From NCBI RefSeq assembly GCF_900324485.2, contig NC_046641.1, positions 6,069,799-6,133,798 on the forward strand: a stretch of DNA of 64,000 nt, given 5' to 3'. Origin of the DNA: Mastacembelus armatus (Eukaryota; Chordata; Actinopteri; Synbranchiformes; Mastacembelidae). The notes under the pieces were generated by a model that saw only the letters and a list, made by a program, of their open reading frames with translations, was not told the origin of the DNA and ran no database searches. Each line of letters starts with the position of its first letter. The stretch's first letter is position 1. Positions 1 to 12,940 of this stretch are shown here, one piece after another. Made by a program: the position numbers and the translations under genes.

Positions 1-86
1 GATGGGTGCTTGGCAGACATTAATAAACCGACAAACAGCACACACTTGAGTTGATTTTCTGAACCTCCTATGTTAACTTTTTTCAG

Positions 87-1801
<1,715 letters not shown>

Positions 1802-2950
1802 TTACTTTTCTCATGCACACACACACACACACACACAAGGACTGGATGCACGTTATTTTCTCCTTTGAACTGCAAATGCCTAAACACCTTTTATTTACCA
1901 AACACATTTCCAATCTCCTGTCCAGTAGAACACATGGTGACCAGTGCTTCATGAGCAAATATGCTGTATAATACTCTTCTATTTGTGGTGACACACTTTT
2001 TTTTGCATCAGCTGCATGTTAATACAGAAGCATGTAGGGCCCAATAGCGTGTGTGGGTTACTTCTCCCCCCTCCTCCAATCAGGAGGATGCTTGTAGAGA
2101 CTTATAGCATTAACGGTTTGCCACTTTTTGTCGGCTCATGCCTTTTGACTATGGAGACTCACCGACCCCTCACTTCTACACGCACACACCGGCATGCACA
2201 CATACGGTCTCATTGTCGAAGCCTGAAACCTGTGGACGACTACTGCACCACCATATCCTGGCTGATCCTGTACAGAACAGCCTCTGGTAACTGTGATTTT
2301 AAGGCTAACCTTATAACACTACCAAACAGGTAACACAGTGCATTGTTGCTATGCTGTAAACAGTTTCTGAACTTTGACCCCAAGAACACTACAGACACTG
2401 AACTGAAATGATTTTTAGTGGTTTTATTCAGGGCTGAGGAAGGGCTCTCTGTTAAATCACTAAAGTTGAGACTATGTTATTGGCATGATATTGATTTGTA
2501 TGAGAGAGGGTTTTCACTCAGTAGCTGAAGTGCACTGTGAGGCATCATAATTACACAAGGAGTGGATAAAATGCATTATATATGACTGCTTAAAGCTGTG
2601 GAGTTAGAATATGTGGAAATGTGCTTGTGATGCCTTACAAGTTATCAACCTATAGCCAGTGAACTCATCAAAGCACCCTTTGTCACCATGGTCTTACTCA
2701 CAGACATCCCACACCTATGGATTTGCACTTTTACATAGAAGCCTATTTAAGTTATTTTGAATTTAAATTGCAAATTTGCGGGAAAAATATTTGTACAGGT
2801 TGTGTAAATGGTTGTGTATAACTGTTGCTGTTTAACAGTATCTTTGAGTTCAACTGTAAATGACATCTGAATTTTTCCTTACATGCCCCCTTTATTCTCC
2901 TTTGTTTTTTTGTTGTTTTTTTTTAAATAAATGTCCCATTAACAGCTGCT
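1802..2950 (+). terminator. tnks: tnks 3' UTR and poly(A) signal
   Basis: Non-coding 3' UTR after the TAG at 1799-1801. It opens with a (CA)n run near 1816-1838 and ends at the first good AATAAA, 2926-2931, which follows a T-rich stretch. Short open frames here have no coding character. Confidence 0.7.
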
Positions 2951-2954
2951 TCTT

Positions 2955-3630
2955 GTTTAGTTTATTTAAAAATGTCAGCCTGAGCATTGCTGTAGACACT
3001 TTCACCCTGCACATGGTTTATGTGGCTTGAAGTGTGAAGCTGGTGTAACATGACAGGACGCAAAGATCAAAGATCAGTTCTGCACCAGCGCCTAACTACA
3101 AACAGACAGCACATGGTGAGTGTCCAGGCGCAGCTGCTGGCTAAATGTTACCCAGAAATCAATTGGCATCTGGAAGAGGAGCGGCAGCTTCTGATGGATG
3201 TGCCAGATCGATTGGTGCTGAGATTTTAATGCTGAGAGCCAGAGGGGCTTCACTGCAATGGCGTCCGCAAACTAGTTTATTAACTTCAACCTGCAGCACA
3301 TGTGTTACAGGTTGTCCTGCCTCGTACACACATGACCAACGACCACAGTGCAGCCCCTCACCCTCACTGCATTTAAAGCTGTAAACCCATTTTAAATGAT
3401 TCACTGTTTTCTGAACTCATTTGTATCCGTACAGTTTACCGTTAGTGCAGTTTGTGGTGTTTTTGTACACATGTAGCGAGCTGTCCTACGGGAGTTTGTG
3501 TGAATAATTTATTTAATTTATAACAAAAACAAAAACACAGCCATGAAACGCTACGACGGTGTCGCGTGAAATCAACGTCATCACGCTGAGCTGACGCCGC
3601 CTGCAGCTCCGCCCTGGAGAGGAAATTTGG
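2955..3630. other. tnks-idua intergenic segment with idua promoter
   Basis: No gene seen. The right end (about 3540-3630) becomes CpG-containing just before idua and is the likely promoter, without a TATA box. I looked for a CLEAR/TFEB element (GTCACGTGAC), known in many lysosomal gene promoters; only a poor partial match (GTCGCGTGAA near 3559) is present. Confidence 0.45.
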
Positions 3631-3849
3631 ATGTTGTAGGACTCAGTGGTGAGGGACGCATTTCACCCACAGAGTGGGTGTTGGGGTGAGGCTGGCACCC
3701 CGGGGCTCCTTTCACATCGTCTTGTGGCTGTGTGGGTTAGCGGGCTATGTGACATGCTCGGTCGCAGAGATGCAGTGGAAAACTTTGTCTGTCGTTATGT
3801 TTCTCGTCAACACTTGTGCAACCTCAGGTGCATATCTTATCACAGTTGA
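3631..3849 (+). promoter_or_regulatory. idua: idua leader with upstream ATGs
   Basis: Three ATGs precede or overlap the idua start. ATG TTG TAG lies at 3631-3639. A start-stop pair, ATG TGA, lies at 3747-3752. A 31-codon frame, 3754-3849, starts 16 nt before the idua ATG (3770) and runs out of frame across it. Such elements commonly lower translation of the main frame. The transcription start is not visible, so the first one may lie outside the mRNA; the last two are within 25 nt of the start and are very probably transcribed. Confidence 0.5.
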
Positions 3850-6800
3850 TGTAGGGAAGCCAACTGGACGACTTAGTCACTTCTGGAGGAGCACTGGATT
3901 CTGGCAAGTAAAATACAAGCAGTTTTCTACAAAAACACATGAACGGGCAGCACGCAGAAAGTTAAGATATTATTGGAAAAGAAAAATTAACCTGTTTTAA
4001 TTTTCCACCGAAACTAACAGAAGGACTTTGTGATTAATTACAGATATTAAGTAATGTTTCATCATGTACACAGCTTTAACAAATCGAAGACATTTTTAAA
4101 ATGTCAGTTTTTTTCAATGGAGGCTGGTTTAGTTTTTTTCAGGAGACAACAATATGCAGTCCAGGCTAAATGTGGCATAAGTCAGTTTAAAGTCAGTGAA
4201 CCAGCTGAAATATCAGACATACTGTAAATATAAAAATGCATTTTATCACCACAGAGTTAAACAGGAATATTTTCCTTATGTCCAGCCCCCCACTCCCTCA
4301 CACCCAGGCCCACCAGTTTGACCTGAGCGTGGACCAGCAGCTGAACCTGGCCTACGTCGGCTCAGTCCCTCATGGGGGGATCCAGCAGGTCAGGATACAC
4401 TGGATGTTGGAGCTGGTCAGTGCACAGTAAGTGATGTAGCTGGTGGAGAGCTCTCCACAGGCAATCAGCAGCAAGTCTTCATGTGAAGAAGGTGCGATGT
4501 TTAGGACAATTTAAGACTTAAGTCAAGATTTTGGAGTATTTCTTACAGGAAATTACAGCTGGCTAATTTTGTTGTTGTAGAGATATTGGAGGACAACCCC
4601 AGTACAACTTCACTCATCTTGACCAGCTTATAGGACTCTTATGGGTTAATGGACTCCAACCAGGTACTGTACAGTCACCCATTATAGTCATCTTCTATCC
4701 AATGGAATCACACACTAGTCTTCAGGGTCTCATCTGCTTCCAGTTTGGTGCTTACTGGATAAAAAGTTAATTTTCCCAAATGTTTTTACCACCAATCTAA
4801 ATCAGAGGACTCAAACTGCAGTGAAATCATATGTTTTATATCATATCGGCTGTGATGTTTCTTATCTCTGTTTCACATCCTGTAAAGTATCGGAAGTGTC
4901 TGAAAGTATTTCCTGTATTTCTGGTTTTCAGGTTTTGAACTGATGGGCAGCGTCTCTAACTATTTCACTGATTTTGAGGACAAATCACAAGTAGTCAAGT
5001 GGAGAAATCTGGTTTATGTCATAGCCAAGAGGTACATCGGTAAGTAAGTTCAGGATACCATTGCATTGTCCTTATTGTATGTAGTGAATTACATACTGTG
5101 CACTACATAATGTGTCATCAATCATAGTTAAAGAAATACAAAATGTGTCAGTGAGACGCAGGCAGAGTTTAAAAATGATTCTTGCCATTTGCTAAGATTT
5201 GAATTGAATAGTTTTTAAACAGGTTTCTGTCAAGACCATTCAGGATCATCCTCAGTAAACCTGTAAACAATTGCTTCCTTGTGTAATTTTACTCAAGCTT
5301 GTTATTTCATCCTGTAGATTAAAGCAAACTTTAAAACCTAATCAGCTGTTACACACCGTGGTTACCGTCATGTTTTGCTCCAGTCATCATCTGCTTAAAT
5401 TACAGACAAGTACGGCCTGGGACGTGTTTCTCAGTGGAACTTTGAAACGTGGAACGAGCCCAACAACCACGACTTTGATAATGTCACCATGTCAATTCAA
5501 GGTAAACCTATGATGCATTCAGATGACATTTTTAATGTCATGTCAGGTGTTTTTAATGGAAAGCTTTGCCAAATTTAGTCAGCGGTACAAGAATTTATTC
5601 CAGTGAATTTTGTTATGAGTTGCTGTAAGGTCTAGTAAGTTGGTAAAACACATCAGTAACAGCAGCTTTGTTGGCTATTACCACCAACTAGGAAAGCTGA
5701 GTTCTTTTGAGGATTTCTTAAATATTAAATTCTCAGTTCGTACACATTTATTATTTACATGCTGTGGTTCTTTTTTAGGGTTTTTAAACTACTATGACGC
5801 CTGTTCAGAGGGTCTGCGTGCTGCCAGTACCCTCCTCAGGTTTGGAGGTCCAGGAGACTCTTGCCATTCTCCCCCACACTCCCCATACTGCTGGGCCCTG
5901 CTGCAGCACTGCTACAACGGCACCAACTACTTCACTGGAGAGACTGGAGTCAGGATCGACTACATCGCCCTGCACAAGAAGGTGAGCCTCTCTGGGCTTA
6001 AAGCATATCTGGAAGAAATAGAAAATAAATACAGAATGTTAGATTTGTGCCTGTTGACTGAAATACTTTCAGCTGCCAACCCGCCTAAAAAAAATGATAC
6101 AGATACTAAAAAGAAACTTGTTGTTTAAATTGCTATTAAAATGGTCAAACATTAAGATTCTACTGATTCATACTGATCTTGCCCAGAAACACCTAAAACA
6201 TTATGGTTAAGGTTGTTTCATTGCTGTTTCCAGCCTAAACACAAGGATCTTACACACCAAATCCTATTAGTACTGAGTGATGTAATACTGTATTCATTCA
6301 CTAGCTTAATTAATTGTGACGTTGCTGTATTAGAATCACTTTTTGGAAAGCCTAATTTAGCCTGCTCTTTTTAGGGAGGAGGATACTCGTTGCCCATATT
6401 GCAGCAGGAGGTCCAGACATTGGGGGAGATCCAGGAGCGTTTCCCCCGGTTCCGCAGCCTCCCTGTTTACAACGACGAGGCTGATCCTCTGGTGGGCTGG
6501 TCCAGGCCGCAGGAGTGGAGGGCTGATGTGACCTATGCTGCTATGGTGGCTAAGGTACAGTGAGAAGAGCAACATGAATAATACCCACATAGTAGCTGAC
6601 ATCCCATTTGAACGGTGACATTTGTATTATATTTAATATATTTATGACCAAACCTGGCCTTTCTTCAACAGATAATAAACCAGCACCAGGATCTGCTGAT
6701 TGCAGACCCGAACAGCACCATCAACTTCACCCTGCTGAGCAATGACAATGCCTTTCTCAGCTACCACCCACACCCCTTCACCCAGCGCACACTGACCGCC

Positions 6801-8575
6801 CGTTTCCAGGTCAACAACACCCAGCCACCTCATGTCCAGCTGATCAGGAAGCCTGTCCTCACTGTCATGGGCCTGCTGGTTTTGTTAGGTGACACTTTTA
6901 CTGTAGAGGGGGTCGGACTTCAGGTTTTTTTTTTTTGGGGGGGCTAAGTGGAAATGTATGATTGAGCTGATGTAATTCATATGGGTACATCTTTTAAAAT
7001 TTCTCTTGTACAAGCAGAGATCATTTTCCTCAGTCATATTGTAATGTTGCTGTTGCCTTTCCCGTGTATTATTTCACTTTAGGCGAGACCCAGGTCCTGG
7101 ATCAGGTTTTCAGCCCCGCAGCAACCAACAGCAGCACAGTGGGCGTTCTTGCCAGCATCCACAAGCCTGTTGTACCAGGCGGGTCAGACAGCTGGCAGGC
7201 AGCAGTGCTGGTCTACAACAGTGAAGACAACAGCACTTCCACAAAAACTGATGATGTCACTGTGTCCCTGACAGGACTGGCTGCTCAAAAGGGTTGAGTT
7301 AACAAAATACTGTTAGGTTTAATGCTAGATCAAAATACTGTCGCATATCTGAAATCCTAACCTCTATTTCCACTAGAGAGTGGTTTATTTCAGTCCTGCC
7401 TGCTCTGTTACCTGTATCCAGGTGTTGTGTATGTCACATATTACATGGACAATAACGTAACCAACCCTCACCAGTTGTGGCGGGACATGGGCAGCCCTGA
7501 CTACCCCACAGCAGAACAGTTCAGACGCCTCAGGAGTGTGCAGGTAAAATATACACATTTAGATACAAAAATCTACATGAATGATTAAACCACCTGTGCT
7601 ACCAGCCGAAACCACAACTGGTTTGTCTGATCTATCTGGAACTTTCCTTTCCCTTCACTGTGTCAGGACCCTCATGTTAATGGACCCTGGGACGTTCCTG
7701 CGGGGGACACGCTCACTCTAAAAGCCAAACTGTCTGTGCCTTCTGTGCTTCTTATCCATGTTTGTGCCCAGCCCAAAGCTGTGCCAGGCCAGGTCTGTGT
7801 CACCACACAAAGCATAATGATCCACCTTGAGTCTATTCAGCCTGCGAAACACTTCCATTATTATTATATGGTATTATATTTAACTTAATAATGATATATT
7901 TATGTCTAGACCTCTTTAAGCAACTCTATATTTTACATTCTCTTTGACAAATGACCAGGTCAATGGATTGCATTTCATCAGGATCACCAATGGCCAAGTC
8001 CTGATTGTCTGGTCTGATCACTGTGTTGACACCAAGTAAGTGCATGTGATTATTTCTTTTTGCATTTTGTTACTACATGAAATTAAGTCATGAAAGGAGG
8101 TATCAATTTATTAGCTTGAATTGTTTGTTATCCAGAATATATTGAATGCAGCACTAAACACCTGTATCAGGATGTTGAAATGTATATGTAGTATGCATGA
8201 AAGTACATTTTCATTTACTTTTCTTTGCATTTGCAGATGTATCAAAACATACGAAGTTGAATTCTCCACAGACCATGAAAATTTCAGCAGGATTAATACA
8301 CAGGACACCATTTTTACTTCTTATGTCTATTCACCTGGTAAGAGTGTGGTAAATTCCTTAAAAACTTGAATAGTGAGTGATGGTCGTGAACAGCAAAACA
8401 GAATTTTCATAATATATTTTGCCATTGTGACATCCAGCCAGAGAAGTTATGACATGTCACATTGTGTTCTGCAGTGGACAAGGATGTGGGCGGTGTGTAT
8501 AGAGTTCGAGCTGTGGACTACTGGGGAAGGTCTGGGCCCTACTCACTGCCTGAGAGGTATTCTGAGGAGCACTAG
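3770..8575 (+). CDS. idua: Alpha-L-iduronidase, lysosomal GH39 glycosidase
   Basis: Lysosomal hydrolase that removes terminal alpha-L-iduronic acid from dermatan and heparan sulfate. Fourteen exons: 3770-3903, 4286-4426, 4581-4663, 4932-5039, 5406-5501, 5779-5981, 6375-6554, 6672-6888, 7083-7292, 7422-7543, 7667-7792, 7959-8035, 8237-8337, 8475-8575. All phases agree, giving 632 aa (human about 653, also 14 exons). The start is the first in-frame ATG and opens a signal peptide ([20 protein letters not shown]). Catalytic residues are visible: acid/base Glu in [10 protein letters not shown] and nucleophile Glu in [11 protein letters not shown]. Exon 1 is best read with a GC donor (TG|GCAAGT), which restores GFC-PPLPH as in mammals; the GT four bases on breaks the phase. 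The C-terminal fibronectin-like domain ([14 protein letters not shown]) is intact. Confidence 0.96.
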
Positions 8576-9257
8576 ACCATCAACGTCAAGACTGCCAGCT
8601 TTTATATTCTTGTTTTAAATTTTGCCTAACCATGTAACTCTTATTTAAGATTGTTATTTACAGCACTGACTGAATGCACATTTTGTCCTTCAGCTTTGCA
8701 TATTTTCTGCACGGTTGCACAATATGGAATAATCAAAGGAGATTATGATTGAGACTGGCAGTGAGATCAACTGATAACATGGTTACACAATCAGACCAAC
8801 AGATGGATGGATGCATACAATACAATAATGGATACATGAATAATCTTGTGAGCTGTAATTCTTACATTTATTAAGTACAATGTTTATATTTGAAATGTGT
8901 CATTTAAGACAAGGACAACAAGTTTCTTTATAAAATTTATTGTCACAGACACAGAATTTCACAGCGCAGATGTTACCCATCACTATGACAAAACTGTGCA
9001 GTTGGTTATATTATCACATTCATTCAGCCAGGACCAGTTTTCATTGGATTTGGATTGGAAATACATTTTCATTCTGGCATATTTTTTACCATTATCAGTG
9101 TTACAAATAAATTTTACATTGGGTGTTGAATTGGATTTATCTAATAAGTCTCATCTGTAACATTGAAATACCAAATCATAAGCATCAAAATATAATTTTC
9201 CTCTTTGTGTCTTCATGTTGGGTGAGATGTTCAGTCCGGTGCAGCGCAGGCTCAGCC
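8576..9257. terminator. Tail-to-tail 3' UTRs of idua (+) and rbp4l (-)
   Basis: The two stop codons are 682 bp apart and converge. The first clear AATAAA on + after the idua stop is at 9105-9110. The first clear AATAAA on - after the rbp4l stop is at 8941-8936 (TTTATT on +). If both are used, the two 3' UTRs overlap antisense over about 170 bp. No other gene is seen. Confidence 0.45.
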
Positions 9258-10577
9258 TCAGCAAGCTCCTGTTACAAATAGAAAAGTGTTAGATTAGTTT
9301 AAATGTGACACAGAGCTTAAAACACTTACTTTATAGATGACTAAAATGTAAACTAGTATGTAAAAATCTAGAGATTTAGTTTATACAAAATATTAAAAAA
9401 CATCCCTATTTTAAGAACAGACATTCTTTAAAAAGCCAGTGAGTACAGGATTGGCATAGACACATGTAAGCGTTTCCTTGTAATCTTACACATTTGGCCT
9501 CTTAGCAGTTTTTTGGCATTAGAGCATCATCAAATACCATCAAATGCAAGTCACCCATGGGCACTGTTTCACAGTTTGTGTGAGAATGTGAAAAACTGAG
9601 TACACACCAGACTGTAGCACAGGCTGGAACTGCCCACCCATGCAGATTTCCTCCTGTTTTTGGCGAACGACTCTCTGGATGGTGGGGGGGAGGCCACGGG
9701 GGTTGCGGGAGAAAACCAGAGCATAACCGTCTTCGCAGCTTCCATCCTCCTTCAGGGTACGACAGGCATAGGTGATGGCGTAGTTGTCATAGTCTGTGTC
9801 AATGACCCAGTAGTTGTCACCTGCAAGAGCAGACGACAAAACATTAGTCCCAATTGTGTGACTGAGTCAGGTGAAGAAGGAGAGTGTGTGAATACAGCTG
9901 AGAAGACTTACCACCACTGGACAGGTAGCTGGCCAGTCCCTGGTAGTTCATGAACATCTTGCCGGGGGTGCTGGGGTCGGGCACTGAGTACTGAGCAGCC
10001 ATGTCAGCGCACACAACCCAGAATCTAGAAGTCAAGTAAACAAATTTAAAAAAAAAAAAAAAAAAAAAAGTCACATTTGCAAGTAGGAATGGAAACATTG
10101 TCATTTAAACACCACATACAGACTACTACTAAGTAGAGTTTTAAAAATGACCCCCACCCAAAAAGAGTGACTCTCCCCTTGGAGGAGGCCACCATGGCTC
10201 CATCGTCTCCAACAGTGTATTCAGCAGAGATGTTGTCCTGCAGGAACAAACCCTCAGGATCTTTCTTCTGCAGTGCATACCATTTTCCTGCATACTGCGG
10301 GTAAGAAACAACCATGAAGAACATACTGATTGTATTACACACCAGTAAATTTCACTGTAGGTGGATGACTCCCTGGTTTAAATGGGGGATGTTGATCATT
10401 CTTTTTAAGTTTCTAATAGTCATCCTGACAATGCATTTATGAAAGGCACATTTCTCTACTCACTCTTTTAGCATCAAAGTCCTCTTTGACTGTGAAGCTT
10501 TCCACCACACAGGAGGCCAGGCTCTGCTCCACGCAGACCAGGACCAGCAACACCAGGGCAAAGATTTGGAGGTTCAT
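9258..10577 (-). CDS. rbp4l: Purpurin / retinol-binding protein 4-like lipocalin
   Basis: Secreted lipocalin that binds retinol; in other fish it is made by photoreceptors and acts in retinal cell adhesion and survival. Five coding exons (in order of transcription): 10577-10464, 10294-10158, 10024-9912, 9820-9608, 9268-9258, 195 aa, with agreeing phases. A signal peptide ([18 protein letters not shown]) precedes [13 protein letters not shown]. The lipocalin GKWYAL motif, the central YAITYACR strand and conserved cysteines are present. The protein ends QSGAC, with only the last few residues in an 11-nt terminal coding part. A non-coding first exon probably lies at about 10698-10757 (donor CAG|GTAAGC), with an acceptor one base before the ATG. 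Serum rbp4 is the nearest alternative, but the match to purpurin is far closer. Confidence 0.94.
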
Positions 10578-10697
10578 TCTGGGACCAAAGACGAGTCTGT
10601 TCATTTACTTTTCTACTTGTTTAAAGAGGCTATACAGCTTCACCAGAATGTCAATAAAAATGACTCAGCTGGTCCCCATAAAGCAGCATCTGCTTAC

Positions 10698-10866
10698 CTG
10701 AAGTGTAGAGTGAAGCCACAGGACGTTTTCAGTGCAGAGCTGTTGTAGTGTCTGAGCTGAGGTGAGAAGACGGTGCGTTAGCTTTTTATACCTATAGCAC
10801 GGACAGACTCGCTGATTATATTCACCGCTTCAACCTAAATGTAGACTTTAAATCTACGGCTAATCC
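10698..10866 (-). promoter_or_regulatory. rbp4l: rbp4l promoter: TATA box and homeodomain site
   Basis: On the minus strand a TATAAAAAG box lies at 10790-10782, placing transcription start near 10755 and leaving a short non-coding exon ending at 10698. A GGATTA core (TAATCC on +, 10861-10866), the CRX/OTX-type binding sequence, lies about 70 bp upstream of the TATA box. This fits photoreceptor expression, but the site is short and use is inferred. Confidence 0.5.
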
Positions 10867-10869
10867 AGT

Positions 10870-12800
10870 TAACGAAATCCCCCACTGTAAGCTGATGAAC
10901 CCATCGCATTCAGCAGAGGCTTTTATGTAATTGCAGGACTATGTAATGGGATACATAATAGCAGATGTCCATGATGAAGGAGGTAGCCTGAGCCTACAGT
11001 CACACAACCATTTTAAAGGTGTTCACATAAGCAAAGCATTTTGGGCATATGGTACAGATGATATGATTTTGAGATTTGTCTGTACATCAATTATGCCTGA
11101 CACAAGTCGTCATCTTTCAGCCTGTGTAGATCATGACTAGCCAATGAAAGTTTTGAATTGATGAATGAAAGACAAAAATATTTTTTTCATGCAAAAGTGT
11201 AAGAGAACTACATTGTAAGCTTTGTAAGGTCTTAAGGATAGCTGGAGAAAGGGAAAGGGAGCATTCTCACTTTGAAACTGATATGGAAATTTTAATTCAT
11301 TTATTTTACATTTTGAATTGTAAAACAGTCTAGACAGTATCACTGAGTAACAAACCCCCTGTCCTGCTATATCAGCAGTGACTCAGATGTTCCCATCTGC
11401 TGTCACTTCCTCAGTTAAGTAACCTATTATTATCTTGTCTGTAAATACTGACAGAGCTTCAACCTGTAATCCCAAGAAAAATCTGTCATATAAGAAACAA
11501 CTGTGGCATGTTAAAGGATGCTTTCACCATTTCCACATCAGCGAGTGGTGCAACAATACTAAAGTGTGGCTGCACTGTTTCAGAAGTGTAAAGGTTATGT
11601 ATGACTTTCCAAAAGGCCAACTTTAAGACATTTGGCTGGGTTTATTAATCAGATGTTTATTTGTTGAACACAGTCCATTGTGTTGTGCTTTTAAAAACAT
11701 GTATAGCTGTTTTCATGCTCTCCTTTTGCTATTATTTTAACTCTATTTTTGTGTTAATATCATTTCAATTCTTGTTTGCTTTCAACATTTTTAGTTACTG
11801 TTTTACTCACCTGTGTTGTTAAACAGTCATCTGTGTCGTGGTGCACATAAAAAGGATATCACTCCTATAATGTTCTGGTTTCCCTCCCTAGTGCTGAGGA
11901 GAGATTTTTAATAACTACAGTAAGTGAACACTAAGTAAAAATAAGTAGCATGTCAGTAGGTCTAGCTGTGGTGGTCTAAGCTTTTAGCTGGCACTGGTAT
12001 TGTCCTAACAATGATCCTGAGGGAATTGGCAAAGGCCTCTGTTCAGTGTTCTGAGAACTATCAATTCCATGTCTTTATTCTGAAAACAAAATCCAGCTGT
12101 AGAAACAGACTTGCTTATTTGAATGTGAGTTCAGGTTGAACATGCTTGGGCTGAAAATGTGGAGATTCTAATGAGCATCCTTCACTGTTTGTGTACATTT
12201 TATAACCCAATTCACTGTTAATGAAATTAACAGCCACAAGAAGAACAGTAACGGGAAATGACACTCGTGTTATGACTGTATCTTATGTTTTTCATCAGAT
12301 ACACTAACATTTGTAATATAAAAGGTAACAGTAACATAAAAATATTGATACATTATCATTGCATATGCATATGATACTTATGCACCTGCTTTGAAAAAAA
12401 AGTTGATACAATAAGGTCTGTCACACACACAAGGGTGCTGACAAGAAACAAAAATCATCCAAGCACAATAAGACGTGTTATTTGCATTTTCCCATTACAA
12501 CAAAGGAAAAACTTGCATTGTATGTAACTAGATTTTAAATTGTAAAATTTTTATCACTGTAATCTTAGAACTGCCTCATCTGTGCTGTAACATTTGCTAG
12601 AACACAGATTACACCAAAATGCCCCACACTGGTAATCAAAGACAAAGACTGCACATGTTGTGAACTTCTATATTGATACAGCTTCAATACAAACATGAAC
12701 ATAATTTATGAGTGCGCTTGGATTTGCAGAATGACAGAGCTGAGTTTAAGAGCCTTATTTCATACAATGCAATTAACATTAAATTACTAAATCTGGCAAG
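10870..12800. other. Intergenic, no gene seen
   Basis: AT-rich sequence between the rbp4l promoter and the atp5me 3' end. Short open frames on both strands lack splice sites, homology or codon bias that I can recognise. No repeat family was recognised. The atp5me poly(A) signal (AATAAA on -) is just beyond, at 12810-12805. Confidence 0.5.
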
Positions 12801-12940
12801 TTTTTTTATTATTCAAGATAACAGCAAACACATCCACAACATGGGAGTGTCACTGGTCGTAACACAACTTAGCCATCGTTACTCCAGAAAAAGGAGGGAG
12901 AGGTTTGGAAACTGGATGTCCTTGTACAGGACTGGTTGCT

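Noticed and set aside
2016-2333. 105-codon open frame after tnks
   Set aside because: Lies in the tnks 3' UTR; no recognisable protein and odd composition.
3540-3600. CLEAR (TFEB) element in the idua promoter
   Set aside because: Only a partial match to GTCACGTGAC was found; not supportable by eye.
3674-3769. N-terminal extension of idua from 3674
   Set aside because: It would begin at GTG, not ATG; the ATG at 3770 opens a proper signal peptide.
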